64,000 bases of DNA from Mycobacterium sp. AZCC_0083 (GTDB lineage: Bacteria; Actinomycetota; Actinomycetes; Mycobacteriales; Mycobacteriaceae), in the NCBI RefSeq assembly GCF_014202335.1, contig NZ_JACHGP010000018.1:62290-126289 (forward strand), in the 5' to 3' direction. Under the pieces are notes generated by a model. It ran no database searches. It worked only from the letters and a program-made list of their open reading frames with translations, and was not told the DNA's origin. The translations under genes were made by a program, and so were the position numbers. Below, piece by piece: positions 1 to 7,974 of the stretch; positions within the stretch are counted from its first letter, which is position 1, and each line of letters starts with the position of its first letter.

Positions 1-203
1 GTAGACCTGGCACAGGGGGCAAAGGTCCTGTTCTCGAGCCGCAGCCCGCACCTCCTGAGCCCGGCACCGTTCCAGCGGCCGCTGTCGGTAGACCTGGCAC
101 AGGGGGCAAAGGTCCTGTTCTCGAGCCGCAGCCCGCACCTCCTGAGCCCGGCACCGTTCCAGCGGCCGCTGTCGGTAGACCTGAGACAGGGGGCAAGGGC
201 CCG
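1..203 (+). repeat. 87-bp in-frame tandem repeat in the EspK-like gene
   Basis: Bases 1-87 and 88-174 are identical; a third, diverged and shortened copy starts at 175. The unit codes for 29 residues starting RPGTGGKGPVLEP. Because copy 1 begins at the window edge, more copies may lie to the left. Perfect identity of two long units indicates a recent expansion by slippage or unequal exchange. Confidence 0.9.
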
Positions 204-1658
204 GTGTACCAGCCCGCACCTGTCGTAGGAACACCTCCTACAGTCCAGGTTCCTGCTGCCAAAACTCCGATCGTGAACGTGCCTTCAGGCGGAACGCCCG
301 GCCCGTCACCCGGAGGCTCGCCGGGCGTCCCAAGCATCGGTGGCTCGGGCGGTCCGTCTGGCGGCGGCGCACCAAGCCCATTGGGCAACACGTCATCGCC
401 CTCGGTGTCGCCGGCCGCTTTCGACCCCACGCAAGCAGCGGCGGCTGGGCCCCAGACAGCGGGCGCCGTGCCGCAGACGCCCGCCCAGGCGTTTGGGCAG
501 GGGCTTGCCGATGCCGCGGCAAATGGCAGTCCGACGGTGCAGGCCGCGTCGGCGCCACCGGTATCGCCGACGGCGCCGCCGGTGTCCGCGCCGATCACTG
601 ATCAGTCAGCCCCGGCTCCGCCGTCCGCTTTGCCGGGCACGCCCGGCGGTCCCGTCGGTGGCGGGCCAGCGGCGCCCGCGGCTCCGGTGGGCGGTGGCCC
701 CATGATGGGCGGTCCGGTCGCGCCGTCGATGCCGTTGGGTGCGCCCGCCACGCCGCCGCCGGCCGCGCCGCTGCCGCCCGTGAATCCCGCGGGTCTCGGG
801 CCGGTCGTGCCGCCGATTAACCCAAATGCCGGCGCCATCGCCGGTGCCGCGATACCGGTGTCCGTGGCACGCGCGGAGCGGGACGCGATTGCGAGGTCGA
901 TGCGGCGTGCTCCCGGCAACGATCCTGCGCAGGTCGCGCGGCGGATCGCTGCGGCGCTTAACGCGGAGCCGTCAGTCGATTTCGGGTTCTACTGGATGAC
1001 GGCCTTGGCGGCGGACGGCACCATCGTCGTCGCCAATAGTTATGGCATCGGCTACATCCCGGAGGGGGTGAATCTGCCGGAGCAGGTGAAGGTGGCCTCG
1101 GCCGATGAGTCCATCTCGCCGGCGGATCGTGGTCGGTGGGCGACCTATCCGCTGTTGACGTTGCAGGGCTGGGCGCAGCATCACGCCGTGGGTCTGCGGC
1201 AGGTCATCGCGACCGAGGCGCAGTTCAAGGGATTCGACGCGGGGGCGGCTCGGATTACCTTGCAGCCGGACGACATTCCCGAGAGCGGGCAGATGCAGGG
1301 CCGGTCCCGGTTGGAGGTGATCGCTCCCGCGGCCGCGGCAACCTTGGCGGCGGTCAGTGATGCCCGGTTGTCCGAGGTGTTGCCGGTCGCTCAGACCGAC
1401 GTGAACCCTCCTGCCGACGAGACCTTCACCAAGTGGTTCGAGGTGATGAAGCCGATGATGAGCGAATCCCCCGACCGTGGGCAAGCTCATCTGCGAGCGT
1501 TCGTCGACTACGCCGACCACGCGCAGGAGAAGTATCTCTTCATGGCGCACAACGCCATTGACGCCACCGCCCAACGCGCGGCCATCGCCGACTGGATCTA
1601 TTGGCAGCACCTCAGCGTGCTCATGTCGGACGCATTGGTAGGGCTGCAGCCGGCGTGA
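1..1658 (+). CDS. EspK/EccK-family Pro/Ala-rich ESX-associated protein, 5' end outside window
   Basis: The reading frame is open from base 3, so the gene enters from the left edge and the first internal GTG (204) is not its start; 551 residues are visible. The first 58 residues are two identical 29-residue units, followed by a degenerate third and a long low-complexity Pro/Ala/Gly linker to about residue 270. The remaining 280 residues form a globular domain beginning ARAERDAIA and containing NSYGIGYIPEG, EPDDIPESG-like (QPDDIPESGQM), RSRLEVI, DVNPP and ADWIYWQHL. This matches my memory of the C-terminal domain of M. tuberculosis EspK (Rv3879c), an ESX-1 secretion-associated protein. Family assignment comes from that domain; which ESX system it serves cannot be told because neighbours are outside the window. 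Confidence 0.8.
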   Translation, partial: RPGTGGKGPVLEPQPAPPEPGTVPAAAVGRPGTGGKGPVLEPQPAPPEPGTVPAAAVGRPETGGKGPVYQPAPVVGTPPTVQVPAAKTPIVNVPSGGTPGPSPGGSPGVPSIGGSGGPSGGGAPSPLGNTSSPSVSPAAFDPTQAAAAGPQTAGAVPQTPAQAFGQGLADAAANGSPTVQAASAPPVSPTAPPVSAPITDQSAPAPPSALPGTPGGPVGGGPAAPAAPVGGGPMMGGPVAPSMPLGAPATPPPAAPLPPVNPAGLGPVVPPINPNAGAIAGAAIPVSVARAERDAIARSMRRAPGNDPAQVARRIAAALNAEPSVDFGFYWMTALAADGTIVVANSYGIGYIPEGVNLPEQVKVASADESISPADRGRWATYPLLTLQGWAQHHAVGLRQVIATEAQFKGFDAGAARITLQPDDIPESGQMQGRSRLEVIAPAAAATLAAVSDARLSEVLPVAQTDVNPPADETFTKWFEVMKPMMSESPDRGQAHLRAFVDYADHAQEKYLFMAHNAIDATAQRAAIADWIYWQHLSVLMSDALVGLQPA

Positions 1659-1680
1659 GATTCTGCCAGCCCAACTAGCT

Positions 1681-2421
1681 CTAAAAGACCGCGAACCACA
1701 TCGCGATGTAGTGACAGATCGCCGCCACCGCCGTGCAGGCGTGGAAGAACTCGTGATGCCCGAACGTCGTCGGCCACGGATTCGGCCACTTCAACCCGTA
1801 GAGCACGCCGCCGATGCTGTACAGCGCGCCACCGACGATCAGCAGCACCAGCGCTGCCACCCCGGCGCCATGCATGATCGGCACGATGAAGAACGCGGCG
1901 ACCCAGCCCAACAGCAGATAGAGCGGAACACCGACCCAGGCCGGCGCCGACGGCCAGAACATCTTCAGGAACACGCCTGCGATCGCCCCGCCCCAGACGA
2001 TCCAGAACAGCACCATGCCCTGGTTCGACGGCAGGGCCAGAAGGGCGAACGGCGTGTAGCTGCCCGCGATGAACACGAAGATCATCGAGTGATCGAGGCG
2101 CTTCATCCACTTGCGCTTGGTCGGTGACACCCAGGTCACCCGGTGATAGGTCGCACTGACGGCGAACATCGCCACGATCGTGAACGTGTAGAGCAGCGTG
2201 GCCAGCCCGGCGCGGGTGCCCTCGAGCGCCCACGACACCGACACCAGAGCGGCGCCTGCGATGAAGGCCACGACCGCCGAGTAGAGGTGAATCCAGCCCC
2301 GGGCGCGCGGCCTGCCGAGGAATTGGGCGACGCCGTCGGCCAATGCCTCCGGTAGGTCTTCGGCCTCTCCGCGCGACGAACCGGGACGCTCGGAGTCCGC
2401 GGTATCGATCGAAGTGGTCAC
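1681..2421 (-). CDS. Hemolysin III / PAQR-family membrane protein
   Basis: 246-residue integral membrane protein with seven predicted hydrophobic segments after a charged 45-residue N-terminus. It shows the PAQR/hemolysin III signatures: SATYHRVTW near the second segment, LDHSMIFVFIAGSYTPF, and a C-terminal GHHEFFHACTAVAAICHY with the His residues expected to bind a metal. The GTG start is supported by AGGAGG about 6 bases upstream (2425-2430). It is divergent from the prenyl diphosphate synthase, as Rv1085c is from Rv1086 in M. tuberculosis. The family is named for hemolysin but the physiological role in mycobacteria is not established. Confidence 0.9.
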   Translation of the reverse strand: MTTSIDTADSERPGSSRGEAEDLPEALADGVAQFLGRPRARGWIHLYSAVVAFIAGAALVSVSWALEGTRAGLATLLYTFTIVAMFAVSATYHRVTWVSPTKRKWMKRLDHSMIFVFIAGSYTPFALLALPSNQGMVLFWIVWGGAIAGVFLKMFWPSAPAWVGVPLYLLLGWVAAFFIVPIMHGAGVAALVLLIVGGALYSIGGVLYGLKWPNPWPTTFGHHEFFHACTAVAAICHYIAMWFAVF

Positions 2422-2477
2422 AACACCTCCTCTGACTGCCAGGGGACTAACCGATTCCCACAGTAGTCTGGATCTTC

Positions 2478-3266
2478 GTGGACCTCATTCCCCCGCGACT
2501 CAAGGAACCGGCCTACCGGGTCTACGAGATGCGGCTGCGCCAGGAGCTGGCGCGCTCCCGAGCAGACCTACCTCGGCATGTCGCCGTTCTGTGTGACGGG
2601 AACCGGCGTTGGGCCCGTGACGAGGGTCACGACGACGTCAGCTACGGCTACCGCGTCGGGGCCGACAAGATCGCCGAGATGCTGCGGTGGTGCCAGGACG
2701 CCGGCGTCGAACTGGCCACGGTGTACCTGCTCTCCACCGAGAACCTGCAACGCGATCCGGCCGAGCTGGCAGCGCTCATCGAGATCATCACCGGCGTCGT
2801 CGAGGAGATCTGCGCACCCGCCAACCGGTGGAGCGTGCGCACCGTCGGCGACCTTGCGCTGCTCGGCGAGGAGCCGGCCCGCCGGTTGCGCGAAGCCGTC
2901 GACTCGACCACCAACAACGGCGGATTCCACGTCAACGTCGCGGTGGGCTACGGCGGACGCCAGGAGATCGCCGACGCCGTCCGCGCGCTGCTCGGCAAGG
3001 AACTCGCCAACGGCGCGACGGCCGAGCAACTCGTCGAAGCCGTCACCGTCGAGGCGATCTCCGAGAACCTCTACACCTCCGGGCAGCCCGACCCCGACCT
3101 GGTGATCAGGACCTCGGGGGAGCAGCGACTGTCGGGATTCCTGTTGTGGCAGAGCGCCTATTCGGAGATGTGGTTCACCGAGGCGCATTGGCCGGCCTTC
3201 CGGCGGGTCGACTTCCTCCGGGCCCTGCGCGATTACACCCGTCGGCACCGGCGTTACGGCGTGTAG
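2478..3266 (+). CDS. Short-chain cis-prenyl diphosphate synthase (Z-FPP synthase, Rv1086-like)
   Basis: 262 residues, the length I know for Rv1086, which makes E,Z-farnesyl diphosphate from geranyl diphosphate and IPP for the decaprenyl phosphate (cell wall carrier lipid) pathway. Cis-prenyltransferase motifs are present: HVAVLCDGNRRWAR with the catalytic Asp at residue 40, TVYLLSTENLQR, and RTSGEQRLSGFLLWQSAYSE near the C-terminus that binds IPP. GTG start directly after a divergent promoter region shared with the hemolysin III gene. The longer-chain paralogue (UppS, Rv2361c) would be elsewhere; assignment to the short-chain form rests on synteny and length rather than on a residue test. Confidence 0.9.
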   Translation: MDLIPPRLKEPAYRVYEMRLRQELARSRADLPRHVAVLCDGNRRWARDEGHDDVSYGYRVGADKIAEMLRWCQDAGVELATVYLLSTENLQRDPAELAALIEIITGVVEEICAPANRWSVRTVGDLALLGEEPARRLREAVDSTTNNGGFHVNVAVGYGGRQEIADAVRALLGKELANGATAEQLVEAVTVEAISENLYTSGQPDPDLVIRTSGEQRLSGFLLWQSAYSEMWFTEAHWPAFRRVDFLRALRDYTRRHRRYGV

Positions 3267-3296
3267 GCCGAGCGGGCAACGTGTCAGACTGGTGAC

Positions 3297-4655
3297 ATGG
3301 CGGCGATGTCCGCAGTGGTCTTCGGTCTGAGCTGGTGGCTCGGGCTCTATCTGCTGGCCCGCGATCCGCGTAAACCCGTGCTGGTGCTGGCCGCGATCGG
3401 GCTGATGAGCTTCGCCGTCGTCGTCGCCCTCGACGCCGTTCGCGTCAGCAGAGGTCCGTACGCCGAACTGCTCAGCCGCATCGAGGTGTACATCGTCGTC
3501 GTGCCCGGCATCGCCTGGTTCGCCGTGCTGCTGGAGCTCTCCCGGCCCGGCGACACCTGGCGCAGCCGCGTCGGGGAACTGGGTGCGATCGCCGTCGTCG
3601 CGGCACTCGCCCTGACCGGCGCGACGCTGGCCGGTGGAGTGAATGGTCCACTGCGCCTTGGACATTGGGTGATGTTTGGGGTCACCTCCGTCTCGACTCT
3701 CGGTGCGATGGCCGTGGCGGTACGACGCCAGAGCAGGCCGCGGCGGGTGCGCCGGGTTGCCGTCGTAGCGACCCTGTTCTTTGCGCTCGGCAACGCGATC
3801 ATCGTCATACCGCTCGGGTTGGTCCCCAGCTGGCTGGCGCTGGCGGGCACCGGTTTCGACCTGTTGCTTCTCGGCATCGCCGTCGCACTGTGGGACGCAT
3901 TCGACGAAGGGCAGGCGCTGCGCGCCGACATGCGCCGGTCGTTCGTCGGCAGCGTCGTCGTCGCCGCGCTCTTCGGCGGACAGGCCCTGATCGGCATGGC
4001 GGTCACCGACGAGCACACCGCGCTGACGGTGCTGCTGTTCACCAGCCTGGCGATCGCCCTGTCGATCAACGTGCTTGCCGACCCGCTCGCCGGGGTGCTC
4101 GACCGACTGGCGTTCTCCCGCTCACCCGACCTGCGCGCCGACCGTGCCACGTTGCGTCGCACCGAATCTGCGCTGCCGCTGCGTTCGCAAAGCCCGCTCG
4201 ACGGCATCGACGACGACACCTTCGTCCGACTGACGCGGCGCGCGCTCGGCCACTACGGCGATCTGTCCAAGCTCGTCGCGAGCCCGCTGACCGCGCTGCC
4301 CGTCATCGACGATCGGCTGGCCCAGCGTGGCGTGCCCGACCAGCCCCTCGAACGGGCCAACGAACTCAAGGCGCTGCTCGCCGACCGCATCGCGGCGCTC
4401 AAGCCGCGTGACGGCGGCGACTTCGGCACCACCGAGCAGTGGCGCCACTACAACTCGCTCTACTTCCCCTACGTCGTCGGCGTGCGGGCCTACGCGCAGA
4501 ACGCGACGGCCGCCGGTCTGGACCCGGTGGCCCGCCGCGCCTGGCAGTGGTTCGTCACCGAGGTGCCGCAGCGCTCGCTGCACAACTGGCAGAACGCGGC
4601 AGCGCGCGTCATCGCCGCGGACCTGCGCGGGACCCCGGTACCCGCGACTTCGTAA
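3297..4655 (+). CDS. Polytopic membrane protein with cytosolic C-terminal domain, unknown function
   Basis: 452 residues. About eight hydrophobic segments occupy residues 1-265; the remaining 185 residues are soluble and contain the conserved-looking stretch RRALGHYGDLSKLVASPLTALP and a YNSLYFPYVVG segment. It starts 30 bases after the Z-FPP synthase and is probably cotranscribed with it. The N-terminal half resembles the 7TM input modules of sensor proteins, but no kinase, cyclase or HTH output motif is visible. I do not recognise a named function. Confidence 0.75.
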   Translation: MAAMSAVVFGLSWWLGLYLLARDPRKPVLVLAAIGLMSFAVVVALDAVRVSRGPYAELLSRIEVYIVVVPGIAWFAVLLELSRPGDTWRSRVGELGAIAVVAALALTGATLAGGVNGPLRLGHWVMFGVTSVSTLGAMAVAVRRQSRPRRVRRVAVVATLFFALGNAIIVIPLGLVPSWLALAGTGFDLLLLGIAVALWDAFDEGQALRADMRRSFVGSVVVAALFGGQALIGMAVTDEHTALTVLLFTSLAIALSINVLADPLAGVLDRLAFSRSPDLRADRATLRRTESALPLRSQSPLDGIDDDTFVRLTRRALGHYGDLSKLVASPLTALPVIDDRLAQRGVPDQPLERANELKALLADRIAALKPRDGGDFGTTEQWRHYNSLYFPYVVGVRAYAQNATAAGLDPVARRAWQWFVTEVPQRSLHNWQNAAARVIAADLRGTPVPATS

Positions 4656-4774
4656 CCCCTCTGACCTGCGGCTGGCAGTGATTGGCAGCGTCAGGCGTCG
4701 ATCTGGCAGTGGTTCCTGAGCAGTGTTCGTGGTGTCAGCAACACCAGCACAGCCTCACCGCCGAGGAGCCCACG

Positions 4775-5185
4775 ATGACCGCCACGATCACCACCCGCCC
4801 CCTGTCCAGCAGTACCGATTCCCTGCTCCGATTCGCGATGCGCGCCGACGCCACCCTGTGCGCAGGCACGGGCCTGCTCATCGCCATCGCCGCCGACCCG
4901 CTGTCCCGATTGTCGGGACTGTCCGCCACGTCCGAGTGCATCGCGGGTGCCGCGCTCGTCGCCTACGGCGTGACGTTGTACGTGCTCGCCGCCGCACCGG
5001 CCATTCGGCGCATCGGCGCCGGCATCATCGCCGCGAACGTCGTGTTCGCCATCGTCGCGCTGGTGGTCCTGGCGGCCGGCGTGGTCCCGCTGACCGCCAC
5101 GGGCGTCGCCATGATGCTCGCCACCATCGCGTCCACTCTCGGCTTCGCCTACCTGCAGTACCTCGGAGTGCGCCGTCTGGCGTGA
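4775..5185 (+). CDS. Small four-helix integral membrane protein (copy 1 of tandem pair)
   Basis: 136 residues from the ATG at 4775, which is preceded by GAGGAG; an in-frame upstream start (4682) is less likely because the neighbouring paralogue begins at the equivalent place (MTA-ITT versus MTAITV). Four hydrophobic segments; shared features with the next gene are DSLLRFAMR/DSFLRFALR, a central LAAAP/LSSRPs loop, PLTATG/PLTTAG and the ending LQYLGVRRL. Function unknown; likely a tandem duplication. Confidence 0.8.
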   Translation: MTATITTRPLSSSTDSLLRFAMRADATLCAGTGLLIAIAADPLSRLSGLSATSECIAGAALVAYGVTLYVLAAAPAIRRIGAGIIAANVVFAIVALVVLAAGVVPLTATGVAMMLATIASTLGFAYLQYLGVRRLA

Positions 5186-5284
5186 CTCCCTCCGAACCGG
5201 TGCGCGGCCGCCCGCCGCAAGAGGTTACGGCGTGCGGCCCGCACCGGCCTCTCCGCTCCACTCACCAAACTGAAGGGAAGTTCC

Positions 5285-5692
5285 ATGACTGCCATCACCG
5301 TTCCAGCGACCACCACCCGCGACTCCTTCCTGCGATTCGCGCTACGCCTCGACGCCGTCGGCAGCGGCCTGATGGGCGTCGTGGGCCTCGCGTTCGGCCC
5401 GCAGATCGCCGAGTTGTCGGGCACCACCACGAGCTTCGAGTACACCGTCGGCGCGCTGTTCGTCGCCTACAGCGCTGCCGTGCTCTTCTTGTCCTCGCGG
5501 CCGTCGGTGCGCCAGACGGGCCGCGTGTGCGCCATCGGCAACCTCGTCTACAGCGTCGCCACGGTCGTCGCCGTGCTCGCCGGCGTCTTTCCGCTGACGA
5601 CGGCGGGCATCGTGGGCACCGTGGGTAGCGGTGTCTTCACCCTGGTGATGGCCGACCTGCAGTACCTCGGCCTGCGCCGCCTGCGCGCCTGA
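5285..5692 (+). CDS. Small four-helix integral membrane protein (copy 2 of tandem pair)
   Basis: 135 residues, preceded by GAAGGGAAG at the right distance. It aligns end to end with the gene at 4775, including an N-terminal Thr/Ser-rich leader, DSFLRFALRLDAVGSG, VFPLTTAG and the C-terminal DLQYLGLRRL. Four hydrophobic segments, no catalytic motif. The pair lies between the Z-FPP synthase unit and convergent coaA. Function unknown. Confidence 0.8.
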   Translation: MTAITVPATTTRDSFLRFALRLDAVGSGLMGVVGLAFGPQIAELSGTTTSFEYTVGALFVAYSAAVLFLSSRPSVRQTGRVCAIGNLVYSVATVVAVLAGVFPLTTAGIVGTVGSGVFTLVMADLQYLGLRRLRA

Positions 5693-5705
5693 CCATGTGA
5701 GTTCG

Positions 5706-5740
5706 GCACGCTGGGTTGCGATGAGCGCAACCCAGCGTGC
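5706..5740. terminator. Perfect 14-bp hairpin between convergent genes
   Basis: Arms 5706-5719 and 5727-5740 are perfectly complementary around a 7-base loop, lying between two convergent genes, so it can act as a bidirectional terminator. There is no U-tract, which is usual for mycobacteria. The right arm runs on into GTGCACAAATCGC, a string found again at the right arm of the hairpin at 11867-11918. Confidence 0.65.
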
Positions 5741-5765
5741 ACAAATCGCGTGAGGGGTGGGGAGG

Positions 5766-6704
5766 TTAGAGCTTGCGGAGCCGCAGCCGGTTGATCGAGT
5801 GGTCGGCGTCCTTGCGCAGCACCAGCGTCGCGCGCGGCCGGGTCGGCAGGATGTTCTCGATCAGGTTGGGTCGGTTGATCGAATGCCAGATGTCGCGGGC
5901 GGCGAACACCGCCTGGTCGTCGGTCAGCGTGGAGTAGTGGTGGAAGTGCGACTGCGGATCGGCGAACGCGCCGGCGCGCATCGCCAGGAAGCGTGAGACG
6001 TACCAGCCCTCGATGTCCTCGATGCGGGCGTCGACGTAGACGGAGAAGTCGAACAGGTCGGACACCATCAGCGCTGGACCGGTTTGCAGGACGTTGAGGC
6101 CCTCCAGGATCAGGATGTCCGGATGCCGGACGCACGTCTGGTCGCCGGGCACGATGTCGTACAGCAGGTGCGAGTACACCGGCGCACACGCCTGATCGGA
6201 GCCCGACTTAACCGCGGTGACGAATCGCATCAGGCCGCGCCGGTCGTAACTTTCGGGGAAACCCTTGCGGTGCATCAGGTTTCGCCGCAAAAGCTCGGCG
6301 TTGGGGTACAGGAAGCCGTCGGTGGTGACCAGGTCGACGCGGGGGTGATGCTCCCAGCGGGCCAGCAGCGCCTGCAGCACGCGGGCGGTGGTCGACTTGC
6401 CCACCGCGACACTGCCCGCGACGCCGATCACGAACGGCACCGGGCGGTCCGGATTCTGCTGCGGCTCGCCGAGGAACTCAGCCGTCGTGGCGAACAGCCG
6501 TTGACGTGCCGCGACCTGCAGATGGATGAGCCGGGCCAACGGCAGGTAGACCTCTTCGACTTCGAGCAGGTCCAGCTGCTCACCGAGGCCGCGCAACCCC
6601 GTCAGGTCTTTCTCATTGAGCTTCAACGGAGTCGACATGCGCAGCGCCTGCCACTGACTGCGGTCGAACTCGACGTATGGACTCGGCTCGCTGGTCCGCG
6701 CCAT
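5766..6704 (-). CDS. coaA: Pantothenate kinase, type I
   Basis: 312 residues, typical of bacterial type I PanK, which phosphorylates pantothenate in the first committed step of coenzyme A synthesis in the cytosol. The P-loop GVAGSVAVGKSTT lies at residues 94-106; the segments DLVTTDGFLYPN, KGFPESYD, YSHLLYDIVPG and ILEGLNVLQTG are all family hallmarks for substrate and ATP binding. Start ATG at 6704, 30 bases from the divergent peptidase-like gene. Orthologous position to Rv1092c. Confidence 0.97.
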   Translation of the reverse strand: MARTSEPSPYVEFDRSQWQALRMSTPLKLNEKDLTGLRGLGEQLDLLEVEEVYLPLARLIHLQVAARQRLFATTAEFLGEPQQNPDRPVPFVIGVAGSVAVGKSTTARVLQALLARWEHHPRVDLVTTDGFLYPNAELLRRNLMHRKGFPESYDRRGLMRFVTAVKSGSDQACAPVYSHLLYDIVPGDQTCVRHPDILILEGLNVLQTGPALMVSDLFDFSVYVDARIEDIEGWYVSRFLAMRAGAFADPQSHFHHYSTLTDDQAVFAARDIWHSINRPNLIENILPTRPRATLVLRKDADHSINRLRLRKL

Positions 6705-6734
6705 GTGTTCAGTCTTGCATTTACGGTTGGGGGT

Positions 6735-7937
6735 ATGGACTCCGCCACCCTCATCAATGAGTATCTGCTGCTCGGTCTGCGATTCGACCGGGTCGAGGAG
6801 GGATACGTCGACTCATTCACGGGAGATCCCGCGTTGCGCCGCGCGGTCGAGTCCGAGCCCGCGCCCGACCCGGCTGCTCTGGCGCGGACCGCCGAACGAC
6901 TCTTGGCCGAGGTGCCCGGCGCCGACGGTCTCGACGCCCAGCGCGCCGACTACCTCGCTGCGCACCTCAAGGCGTTGGCGTGCGCGGGTCGCAGGTTCGC
7001 AGGCCAAGACGTCGGGTTCGTCGAGGAGGTCCGCGACTACTTCGACGTCGACATCGTCAAGGGCGATCCCGAGCGGTACCGCGAGGCGCACCGCAAGCTC
7101 GACGACGCGCTGGGCGGCAGCGGCCCGCTCGCCGAGCGGATGCAGGCCCACCGCGACAGCGAGGAGATTCCGCCGGAGCGGCTCGAGGAGTGCATCCACG
7201 CGTTCTCCAGCGCCCTGCGCGATCGGGTCCGCGCCGAGTACCCGCTGCCGGACACCGAGACGATCGTCTACGAGGTCGTCACCGACAAGCCGTGGTCGGG
7301 GTTCAACTACTACGAGGGCGACTACCGCTCCACCGTCGCCGTCAACGCCGACCTCAAACAGCAGATGTCCAACCTGCCGCGCCTCGTCGCGCACGAGTCC
7401 TATCCCGGTCACCACACCGAGCACTGCCGAAAAGAAGCCGGGCTCGTCGCACGGGATGGCCAGGCCGAGCAGACCATCTTCCTGGTCAACACCCCGCAGT
7501 GCCTGATGGCCGAGGGCCTGGCCGATCTCGCATTGCACGCCGCGATCGGGCCGAAGTGGGGCGCCTGGGCCTCCGAGATCTACGCCGACCTCGGCCTGCG
7601 CTTCGACGGTGAACGGGCCGAGGCGATCTCGGAGGCGTCCGCGGCGCTGGCCGACGTCCGTCAGGACGCCGCGCTGATGTTGCACGACGAGCACCGCCAC
7701 GTCGACGACGTCGCCGTCTTCATGCAGCGCTGGCTGCTCACCAACGAGGTCAGGGCGCGGCAGTCGCTGCGGTTCCTGTCCTCACCGCTGTGGCGGGCCT
7801 ACACCAGCACCTACGTCGAGGGGTACCGGCTGCTGCGTGGCTGGCTGGACGCGCGGCCCGCCGAGGTGACGCTGGGGGAGCGGTTCGGCCGGCTTCTCGA
7901 CGAGCCGTTGATCCCCTCGAGTTTGCGGGCGGGCTGA
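6735..7937 (+). CDS. DUF885-like putative zinc metallopeptidase
   Basis: 400 residues from the ATG at 6735; the frame stays open far upstream only as antisense of coaA. The central motif LVAHESYPGHHTEH is the HExxPGHH-type signature of DUF885 proteins, thought to be gluzincin-like metallopeptidases, and is followed about 45 residues later by CLMAEGLADLAL, where the Glu could be the third zinc ligand. Helical throughout, no signal peptide, so probably cytosolic. It shares a 30-base divergent promoter region with coaA. Substrate unknown. Confidence 0.75.
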   Translation: MDSATLINEYLLLGLRFDRVEEGYVDSFTGDPALRRAVESEPAPDPAALARTAERLLAEVPGADGLDAQRADYLAAHLKALACAGRRFAGQDVGFVEEVRDYFDVDIVKGDPERYREAHRKLDDALGGSGPLAERMQAHRDSEEIPPERLEECIHAFSSALRDRVRAEYPLPDTETIVYEVVTDKPWSGFNYYEGDYRSTVAVNADLKQQMSNLPRLVAHESYPGHHTEHCRKEAGLVARDGQAEQTIFLVNTPQCLMAEGLADLALHAAIGPKWGAWASEIYADLGLRFDGERAEAISEASAALADVRQDAALMLHDEHRHVDDVAVFMQRWLLTNEVRARQSLRFLSSPLWRAYTSTYVEGYRLLRGWLDARPAEVTLGERFGRLLDEPLIPSSLRAG

Positions 7938-7974
7938 CCCCGACGGGCGCTTGCCGAGGATTAGGCTGGTCGGC

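Noticed and set aside
6084..6734. Upstream extension of the DUF885-like gene through coaA
   Set aside because: Antisense to coaA; the family-like protein begins at ATG 6735 just past the divergent promoter.
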